Assembly (NCBI GenBank): GCA_900074745.1
Contig: LT598462.1
Coordinates: forward strand, 620,001 to 684,000
Length of the DNA: 64,000 bases
Source of the DNA: Lachancea mirantina
Taxonomy: Eukaryota > Ascomycota > Saccharomycetes > Saccharomycetales > Saccharomycetaceae
Direction: 5' to 3'
The translations under genes and the position numbers were made by a program. The notes below the pieces were generated by a model. The model made no database searches. It saw only the letters and a program-made list of their open reading frames with translations, and was not told the origin of the DNA. Below, in pieces: positions 57,420 through 64,000 of this stretch. Every line of letters starts with the position of its first letter. The first letter of the stretch is position 1.

Positions 57420-59798
57420 TTACAAACTTTCTGCAAACCTGTGATCAAATTGCTCAGATACCTCGGCACCGTCAACCGTGTAGCTCAGCTTTACGCGCAA
57501 TTTAAGTTTACCACTTCCAGTGAGTTCGAGCTGCTGTTTAGCAATCCCACTGGGATCAATCACTCCCGATGACAGTGTACCCATGCTCAATTGTTGTAGT
57601 TTGGCGACTGCGGCCATTGTATGCAAATTGATTATCTTTTTTTGCTTGCTCTGAATGTTTAGCTCTATAACTGCTTTTTGATGGGCACAGAAAACAACTT
57701 TACCATACACAGAAAGGTTGTTACAATCATAAATTTTATCCGCCGCTTGCAGGACATGTTCATGATCGGTAGGTACATGTGGAGCGGCCTTCTGGCCGTT
57801 TGAGTTTAGAGGCGGCTTTTGTCCACCAAGTCCACCGGGTATCGCAGCAGGAACAGGATCCGTGTCGAACAGATCCAGTAAGAGATTCGTTTCTTTAGCC
57901 GCTTGGGGGCTTTTGACCGGTTGTCTGGTCTCTGCCGAAGAAGCGGTTTCCTCGACGACGTTTTTGGCAAAAAAAGGCATGGCATCAAGAATCGCCTTCT
58001 TGGACTTGGTTGGCTGATTAAATAAAATGCCATATTGAGTGCTTTTCGTTTGCAGTAATAAATTCGTATCTTTCGAGTGTCCTGCTATGAGAAGGCGTAA
58101 ATCCTCTATTTGGCTCTTGCTTTGAATTTTGCAAGAAAGTTTGAGCGCCGCGGAAAGAATAAAACTAGTGACTCTTGGTTCATCGTAGCACATTCTATTC
58201 ATGTTGGCAAGCCATGCAGTGAGCTTGACCTCCGTTAACCCAGATGATCCTAAAATAAGATCAGCGTATTCTCCGAGACACCATATTGCAACGAGTTTCC
58301 ACCCACTGTTTTCAACAGAAACTTTACTATCAGCAGGAGCGTCAATGGTTGTTGACAAAATCTTCAGGACAAGAGAAGCCTTGAGCTCGATACTTCTGGC
58401 ATTGTTTATCATAATCATGACTTCGTTGACTTTTTCGTAAGACGCATATTCGCCAACTAGCTCCAAGACTTTTATAGCCATATCCAGTCTCCAGCGCTCC
58501 TCGCCGTAGCGTTCCGATTCCAACACTACCATTATATGTTCGACGACGTAATTGACCACGTCTTTGTCATCCTCGGTAGAAATTTCAAGGAAAGAGATTA
58601 GTTCATTTGTTAGCTCTTGCACATTGGTTTCATCCAAAATTGCGAAAATCAGCTCGACAGACCTCACCTTGATGGATGCATCCGTATCGAGTAAACATTT
58701 GGTTATGAATTTGCGATGTTTTTTAACAGCCCGCGGCTCTTGTGGTACTACACGCGAAAGAGTGTTGAGCGCCACATATTTCGTGTTACTGTCCTTTCCG
58801 GATAAGAAATTGCCCAAAATATTCACACCAAGCACTCGAAGCGACTGATCTAATTGAAGTTCAAAAATTGTGCGCACGCACTCGTATGCAACCGCGTGAG
58901 CGCTGTTTTTAGATCCATCTCCAATTGAAGCTAATTGCGTCAGTAAGTCCCCAAACTTGTCCACATACTGCATCGTTTTCTCAGGGGCACAAGCAAACAG
59001 CATTCGCAGAGTGCGTAGCAGCTCTACTTGCAAAAATGGGTCACTTGTGCCATTGACGTCAAATTCCTGGTTGAAAACGGCAGAATTTAAATTCTGCAAA
59101 AGGGAGAAGAATTCCGGCATCGAATCGATGAGAGACGCTAAAATTTCCAGGTAATTGTCAAATTCGTACAAATTTCGTGCTTCAATAATGGACTGGCAAA
59201 GTTTTAGCACGCCCAAAAGAACGCCATGCGTGCACAGGCGATGGTTGTCTAGAACTTTCTTGCAGTAAGGATAAAAAATTTCCAGTAATGCCGCGTCGCG
59301 TGTCACCAGTCTTGCTGCGCATTGCAATGCTTTTTTCACCAGCAGAGGCTCCGTAGACCTGTTAATGATCTGTTCTACATCTGGATACAAGTCACGCGCC
59401 AATTCTGGTGAAGTCAAAGACCCAAGTGCAGAGAGTGCCATCGAGACGATGTAACTGTTCGGATGGTTGAGATCGTTATTCAATAGGTTCGTGAGTAGCG
59501 TTAAAATTTCTTGTTGCTCGTCCAAAAGTAACACCGCCGCTAAATATCCTAGTCGTTTATTCTGAAAATCGTCCGAGGAAATCAAATTAATACACTCAAC
59601 CTGCGCAAAATGCGTTTTCTCGCCCAAAATATACAGATACAGCAGCTTCTGGATATTTTTACGCCTTTTTTCTAGCGACAAATGATCATCTTTCAATTTC
59701 GTTCGAATCTTGGCCGATTCTTTGGTTATAATCGATTTCTCTTCGGCCAAAGTTTTGGCTGATCGAACCTCCTTGATAAAGGTTTTCAGCGATCCCAT
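57420..59798 (-). CDS. APL4: AP-1 complex gamma-adaptin Apl4
   Basis: Large subunit of the AP-1 clathrin adaptor for trans-Golgi/endosome traffic. The 792-aa protein (S. cerevisiae 832) begins with the adaptin N-terminal helical repeat trunk: MGSLKTFIKEVRSAKTLAEE, RRKNIQKLLYLYILGEKTHFAQVECINLI, SDDFQNKRLGYLAAVLLLDE. A hinge (about 615-690) carries LLLDLFDTD, a probable clathrin-box motif. The C-terminal ear-like domain (about 695-792) ends EVSEQFDHRFAESL. It is divergent from the arrestin gene, as YPR029C/YPR030W. Confidence 0.95.
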   Translation of the reverse strand: MGSLKTFIKEVRSAKTLAEEKSIITKESAKIRTKLKDDHLSLEKRRKNIQKLLYLYILGEKTHFAQVECINLISSDDFQNKRLGYLAAVLLLDEQQEILTLLTNLLNNDLNHPNSYIVSMALSALGSLTSPELARDLYPDVEQIINRSTEPLLVKKALQCAARLVTRDAALLEIFYPYCKKVLDNHRLCTHGVLLGVLKLCQSIIEARNLYEFDNYLEILASLIDSMPEFFSLLQNLNSAVFNQEFDVNGTSDPFLQVELLRTLRMLFACAPEKTMQYVDKFGDLLTQLASIGDGSKNSAHAVAYECVRTIFELQLDQSLRVLGVNILGNFLSGKDSNTKYVALNTLSRVVPQEPRAVKKHRKFITKCLLDTDASIKVRSVELIFAILDETNVQELTNELISFLEISTEDDKDVVNYVVEHIMVVLESERYGEERWRLDMAIKVLELVGEYASYEKVNEVMIMINNARSIELKASLVLKILSTTIDAPADSKVSVENSGWKLVAIWCLGEYADLILGSSGLTEVKLTAWLANMNRMCYDEPRVTSFILSAALKLSCKIQSKSQIEDLRLLIAGHSKDTNLLLQTKSTQYGILFNQPTKSKKAILDAMPFFAKNVVEETASSAETRQPVKSPQAAKETNLLLDLFDTDPVPAAIPGGLGGQKPPLNSNGQKAAPHVPTDHEHVLQAADKIYDCNNLSVYGKVVFCAHQKAVIELNIQSKQKKIINLHTMAAVAKLQQLSMGTLSSGVIDPSGIAKQQLELTGSGKLKLRVKLSYTVDGAEVSEQFDHRFAESL

Positions 59799-60216
59799 AT
59801 CGAAGCCACAATTGCCCCCAATTGGTTTTATTTTAAGTCACTTTTTCCTTGTGATAGAAGTGGATTAGATCGTCTAGTCCTGCATAATTCCAGGTTGAAT
59901 ATAATAAAGTACCTTCGTACAATGGTATATCGAAATTTGAGATGGCCATATCTGAGATTATCACGATCACGGGCAAGGCTGATTAACGATAAAACGACTA
60001 AAGCAAATCAAGTCCCTTAGTGCAAAGTGAAAGGGGTTCTGTCTGGTCTAAATTGAGGAAAGCAATTTTTTTTCATCAGGGGCCTTTTGTACGCAACTTT
60101 TCCAGTGAAACTTGGCTGATTTGGGAGGGTCATCAAGTCTGACGGTATTACGAGTCGTTTTAGAGCTTGGGTCATAGAAATTGGTGACTTTTGTCGAAAC
60201 AACACAGTTTTGTAAG
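59799..60216. other. Divergent intergenic region APL4 and ECM21-type gene
   Basis: 418 bp, AT-rich, no gene seen. The plus-strand frame opens at a TTG at 60181, 36 bp before the ATG used. Confidence 0.5.
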
Positions 60217-63075
60217 ATGCCATTTGTGGCTACGAAAGTCCCAATATCTTCAAACTCGAATTTCGAAGATTTCTCGGGCAATAACGCTCACGCGGAAAGC
60301 GGCGCCGGCGGTGCACGCAGATCTTCCATTAAACATGCGTTCACTAACATCCTGAGGTCCGGGTCACTGGGCAGCAGTCCTCCAGCTAGTCGCAGCTTGG
60401 GTACTTCACCAGGATCAGGTGGAACTTTCGCACATCATTTGCATTCTGGCGAGATTCGCGGTCTTGAGCATAGTGGACATACCGACGCGAGCCGTCATAT
60501 CTGGGAAGACGACGACTTCCAGGAATCTGCTTTTCTTAGTGAGCCGTCTTTGGACTATGAGGATGGTAAAACTAGCGCTTATGGCTCTTCATACCCGAGG
60601 CAATCTGCTTTAAGTAGTGGAATTCGTGGGGTGGGAATCCGCAAGTACATCTCCAATTATCTCTCAGACAGAGGTTTTTTAAATCCCAGATTGCTAAGTC
60701 AAACTGAAAATATCAGTATTTCGCTAGCAACGTCGTCAGAGATTGTGTTTTTGCCCACGGTTTCGGCACAAGATGACGAGTATCTTAGCCACCTGGCGAT
60801 GCTCGATGAATCGCGAGGGCATTCGCGAAACGTGGACCCGGCTGAAACTTTGAATTTCGAAACTTCTGTTCGCTCGACCGAATCAGACGTCGCGGCTCCC
60901 TCAACATCTGACGTCGTAGGTTCAGAATCGGCGATCACCGAAGTGAGCAATGCGCAGTCAATCGAAAACGATGGTAAAAATGTGCTTTTCAACATTGCAG
61001 TGATTTTGTCTCTGAAGCGGCCCGGTAAGCTTTCCAAAATTAAAGCTGAACTTTACTCGCGCGCCAGAGTATATTGGCAATACGGCGTTCCTCCGGACAA
61101 GACTTTGAAAGAAGAATACTATACAGTTGAGAGTTTAGATTGGGACCTTGGGAATGATAATTTCACTCTTTTCGTGCCTCAGCGAGCTGATTGGAAAGAG
61201 GGAATTATCGAGAGACAAGAACCAATACACACAAAGCTTTTCAAAAAGAATGAGAACTTGGCTGACGAAAAATACCGTAACAGAAGAAAGTCTCGGCAGC
61301 AATTCTTCAAATTCTTGGATTGTGAACCCGAGGAGCATTTTGAAGCCGGTGAGTACCTGTTTTTGTTGCCCGTTTTCTTTAGCAACAACATCCCCGAAAC
61401 CATCTATCTCCCCTCGGGCCGCGTGAACTACAATTTTCGATGTGCTGTTAAAATGGATCCCTCGAAACAAGGGTTTGACGATCGTAGCGATCTCTCTTTT
61501 TCCAACTCCAAGGCTACCAATGGAACGAATGGCTCAGATGAAAGTCATCAGGAGACCGGAAGCCATTCCAAAAGTAGTAGTGGCAACAATTTCTTCAAGA
61601 AAATGAAAAATCACCTTCACAGCAGCGTTACCAGCTCAGCCTCGTATGAGTCCCGCGGGATGCTCGATGCATCCTATCCAATCAATGTTATAAGGATGCC
61701 GCCTGTTATTTCTGATTCAACTGCGGACAAGCCGGTGTACATCAATCGTATTTGGAACAACGCGCTCTCCTACGAAATCTCACTTCAGAAGAAATTTGTA
61801 CCGATCGGAAGCGAGGTACCGCTGAAAATAAAACTAGCACCTATCGTGAAGAACATAGCGGTGAAAAGGCTGCGTGTAAGCGTACTGGAAAAAGTGACAT
61901 TTGTTTCCAAAAGTCTGGAGTACGAATTCGATCAAACGGAGGCTATTTCCAATGATCCTTACAACCCTTACTATGCAGAGTTCACATCCAGACGTAAGCA
62001 GGAGCGAATCTTGCCTCTAATCGAAATAAGAAGCAAAGACAAAGGCGCCAGAGCGTTGAGGGAAGAAGTTGTGGAAAACTGTAAATCTGAAAACATTTTG
62101 GCATATACAACCGTGACACAGGGATCTAGAGAGAACGGAACTTTTGATGTGGCGGATACTCTAACTATTGATACGAAGGTCAAATTCCCAAAATACTTGG
62201 TGTTGGATAGAAAGACCTCGAAAAATGTCCCACCCTATGGTATAGATGAGTTTTCGGCTATTAATTCCGCAAATTTCGAGAGTGCAGGTGTTGGAGGTGC
62301 TGGAACTTCTACTCGTCGTGAGAGCGCTGCTTCTGGAGTTATTGGATTCTTTGCTGGTCGAAGACCCACAGTAACTTCAAGATCGCGACAGAGCTCTATT
62401 GTGCACCCCGACGTTACATCACCTAGCGAATCAAAGTTTTTTTCAAATTCGAACATGCATGTACAAACCCGCACGAAACTTAACGAACCAAAGCGGGGAC
62501 TTTACCTGGACAGTGTGAATTTCGAAAATATTCACGTCAAGCACAAGCTGGAGATTATGCTCAGGATCAGTTCAGGCGGGAATGGCCAAAATCCAGAAAA
62601 GCATTACGAGGTATTGATCGACACTCCAATTTTTCTTGTGTCTGACATGTGTACTAACGACAACATCGAGCTTCCTACTTACGACATGGCGACGAAGGGA
62701 GAATTGCTTCCACCTTCTTTCGAAGAAGCAATATCCGTACCTGCTTCACCAATAGGGTCACCTCGAGTGTCTCCGATGGGATCGCCAAATTTGATCGCAT
62801 CCTATGACCCTGAAGAGCTTAGTATACAGCAATTGTCTCTATCAAGGACTTCCTCGCAAACAGGGCCCGACAGCTTTAGCCACGAAATGCCCCCGGGTTC
62901 GCGTGGGAGGAGGTACACCGTCATTGATTCATTGATTAATGAAAACCCTAATAGTCCGGCTGTCCCTGGTAGGCCAATTTTCAAGGCCGAGTTCGGCATG
63001 GAATCTACAAATATTGATGATGCCATGATAAGCGACGAAGATCCACCCCAATACCACAGTTTAAACAGGACGTAG
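60217..63075 (+). CDS. ECM21: Arrestin-related Rsp5 adaptor, ECM21/CSR2 type
   Basis: Alpha-arrestin that recruits the ubiquitin ligase Rsp5 to plasma-membrane transporters. The start is the ATG at 60217 (MPFVATKVPISSNSN), giving 952 aa, shorter than Ecm21 or Csr2 (about 1120). A serine-rich N-terminus precedes an N-terminal arrestin lobe (GIRKYISNYLSDRGFL, ISISLATSSEIVFLPTVS, AEYLFLLPVFF-type EYLFLLPVFFSNNIPETIYL). The C lobe has RIWNNALSYEISLQKKFVPIGSEVP in its first strand. PY motifs lie near the end: LPTYDMA, PPSFEE (degenerate) and PPQYHSL at the very C-terminus. YPR030W (CSR2) adjoins APL4 and YBL101C (ECM21) adjoins SFT2 in S. cerevisiae; this single gene touches both, so it represents the unduplicated ancestor. 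Confidence 0.92.
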   Translation: MPFVATKVPISSNSNFEDFSGNNAHAESGAGGARRSSIKHAFTNILRSGSLGSSPPASRSLGTSPGSGGTFAHHLHSGEIRGLEHSGHTDASRHIWEDDDFQESAFLSEPSLDYEDGKTSAYGSSYPRQSALSSGIRGVGIRKYISNYLSDRGFLNPRLLSQTENISISLATSSEIVFLPTVSAQDDEYLSHLAMLDESRGHSRNVDPAETLNFETSVRSTESDVAAPSTSDVVGSESAITEVSNAQSIENDGKNVLFNIAVILSLKRPGKLSKIKAELYSRARVYWQYGVPPDKTLKEEYYTVESLDWDLGNDNFTLFVPQRADWKEGIIERQEPIHTKLFKKNENLADEKYRNRRKSRQQFFKFLDCEPEEHFEAGEYLFLLPVFFSNNIPETIYLPSGRVNYNFRCAVKMDPSKQGFDDRSDLSFSNSKATNGTNGSDESHQETGSHSKSSSGNNFFKKMKNHLHSSVTSSASYESRGMLDASYPINVIRMPPVISDSTADKPVYINRIWNNALSYEISLQKKFVPIGSEVPLKIKLAPIVKNIAVKRLRVSVLEKVTFVSKSLEYEFDQTEAISNDPYNPYYAEFTSRRKQERILPLIEIRSKDKGARALREEVVENCKSENILAYTTVTQGSRENGTFDVADTLTIDTKVKFPKYLVLDRKTSKNVPPYGIDEFSAINSANFESAGVGGAGTSTRRESAASGVIGFFAGRRPTVTSRSRQSSIVHPDVTSPSESKFFSNSNMHVQTRTKLNEPKRGLYLDSVNFENIHVKHKLEIMLRISSGGNGQNPEKHYEVLIDTPIFLVSDMCTNDNIELPTYDMATKGELLPPSFEEAISVPASPIGSPRVSPMGSPNLIASYDPEELSIQQLSLSRTSSQTGPDSFSHEMPPGSRGRRYTVIDSLINENPNSPAVPGRPIFKAEFGMESTNIDDAMISDEDPPQYHSLNRT

Positions 63076-63132
63076 GCTCTAATTTTTCAGCCTCGAATTC
63101 TATTTATTTAGTTTAATCAGCACGTCTGGTAC

Positions 63133-63768
63133 TTAAATGCGCAGAGCTCCTCTAGCTTGATTGATACCCACGGAACTAATCATCCTCAGGCCAGCTCCTC
63201 CGAAGGGAAAGTAACTGATGCCGTAGTAGATTACAGCTATCAGTTGTAAGACGGCGCACGGTATGGTCAACACTGTAGATTTTTGAAATGCAGCAAAATA
63301 GATGGTCAAAAAGCAGGTTGTGAAGAAAAAAATGCTAAAAGGCAGTCTCTCTTTAGAGCTCAGATGCTTCAAGTAAGCAACAGGCCCTTGGAGGACACCA
63401 AACGCGGAAACAAACAAGAGCGAGCCCATAGACCACAGAAGCCCGAACTTGCGAGGTTTAACTGCGAGAACTGGAAAAAGGAAAACGCACAGAGTGAAAC
63501 AGCCTGTGGCTCCCAAGAGGAAGCATACAAAGAGGATGAGCCGTTCCATGCGCGACAACGCGAACCAGGACGGTTCTTGGTCCTGCACCAAATCCTGTTG
63601 AGTCATGGGAAGTCTCTGGTAAACGTCCTGCGCTCTGGTGTTGATAGATTCTGCCCATGACGAAAGAAAAGTCTTGGCACCTTCGTTGAAACCTTGGGAA
63701 TTCTGAGCTCTACTTTCGTTCCAACGGTTTAAAGAGTCCCGTAGCGAATTCACTTGTTCTCCGGACAT
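63133..63768 (-). CDS. SFT2: Golgi transport protein Sft2
   Basis: Tetra-spanning membrane protein of the Golgi that helps fusion of endosome-derived vesicles. In 211 aa (S. cerevisiae 215) the N-terminal cytosolic part has VNSLRDSLNRWNESRAQNSQ and QDLVQDQEPSWFALSRMERL. Four membrane segments follow (LILFVCFLLGATGCFTLC, LLWSMGSLLFVSAFGVL, PFSIFFFTTCFLTIYFAAF, IPCAVLQLIAVIYYGISYF), and it ends GINQARGALRI. Nearly identical in layout to S. cerevisiae Sft2. It converges on the ECM21-type gene with 57 bp between the stops. Confidence 0.97.
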   Translation of the reverse strand: MSGEQVNSLRDSLNRWNESRAQNSQGFNEGAKTFLSSWAESINTRAQDVYQRLPMTQQDLVQDQEPSWFALSRMERLILFVCFLLGATGCFTLCVFLFPVLAVKPRKFGLLWSMGSLLFVSAFGVLQGPVAYLKHLSSKERLPFSIFFFTTCFLTIYFAAFQKSTVLTIPCAVLQLIAVIYYGISYFPFGGAGLRMISSVGINQARGALRI

Positions 63769-64000
63769 TACGGCTCACTTTGACTAATTCGCACACGCCA
63801 ATTCCGAATACACTCTCAAATGTACCAAAATACCGACTCAGAAGGTAGATTAGCGATGTGTCAAATTCAATTGTTCATCGATGCGGGTTTTCAATTAAAT
63901 TTAGTGATCTATCTTTAACCTAGTGGAACGTGACTATCACGTGAACGACATGTGACTTTTAACGAGAATTCACAGTCACGTAAAATCGAAGCTCATGCTG

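Noticed and set aside
1-64000. CRISPR array, rRNA, intact transposon or prokaryotic-type operon
   Set aside because: No regular spaced repeats, no rRNA core sequences, and gene structure is plainly yeast nuclear.

Overview
This window is nuclear DNA of a budding yeast (Saccharomycetaceae). Almost every long reading frame is a recognisable orthologue of a Saccharomyces cerevisiae gene, introns use the yeast branch point TACTAAC, and the tRNA genes have yeast form. Genes whose S. cerevisiae counterparts lie on different chromosomes alternate here: YFR/YIR/YOL genes on the left, YIR/YER in the middle, YBL/YPR on the right. That is the pattern of a lineage that split off before the whole-genome duplication. 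The short spliceosomal introns with the branch point close to the 3' splice site suggest the Lachancea/Kluyveromyces/Eremothecium side, but the genus cannot be fixed from this window.

Layout. 0.4-9.5 kb: MIC19, UBP6 (split by a 62-nt intron after a 13-nt first exon), a hexose-type transporter, MET28, a YIR016W/YOL036W-type gene, and PRE6 (106-nt intron). 9.5-12.3 kb: a gene-poor stretch with two old solo-LTR-like relics around an unrecognised small reading frame. 12.3-22 kb: MIM1, RPR2, a VLD1-like gene, MDM38 (behind a 21-nt poly-C run), a third LTR-like relic, tRNA-Glu, EGH1 and PRI1. 22-34.8 kb: PRE1, PRP22, HEM14, MSL1, FAA2, BIM1 and AFG3, in the order of S. cerevisiae chromosome V with MSL1 interleaved. 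34.8-40 kb: a GC-rich island with a ROX1-like HMG-box gene whose HMG box is C-terminal and carries an insertion, about 1.8 kb of non-coding GC-rich sequence with 12-bp tandem repeats, and an uncharacterised sugar/polyol-type transporter. 41.7-64 kb: BNA4, BRN1, YME1, CCL1, ATP1, ATH1, tRNA-Phe, YOP1, APL4, an ECM21/CSR2-type arrestin and SFT2.

Themes. Many genes serve mitochondria (MIC19, MIM1, MDM38, HEM14, AFG3, YME1, ATP1, BNA4). Three proteasome-related genes (UBP6, PRE6, PRE1) and the i-AAA protease YME1 carry exact or near-exact Rpn4 (PACE) sites just upstream. The TCACGTGA octamer, a Cbf1/E-box type site, recurs in many intergenic regions and is packed four times in 276 bp between ATP1 and ATH1. 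I found no CRISPR array, no convincing centromere, no rRNA and no intact mobile element. The features least explained are the GC island with its unusual HMG-box gene and a 26-bp perfect palindrome inside the PRE6 intron.
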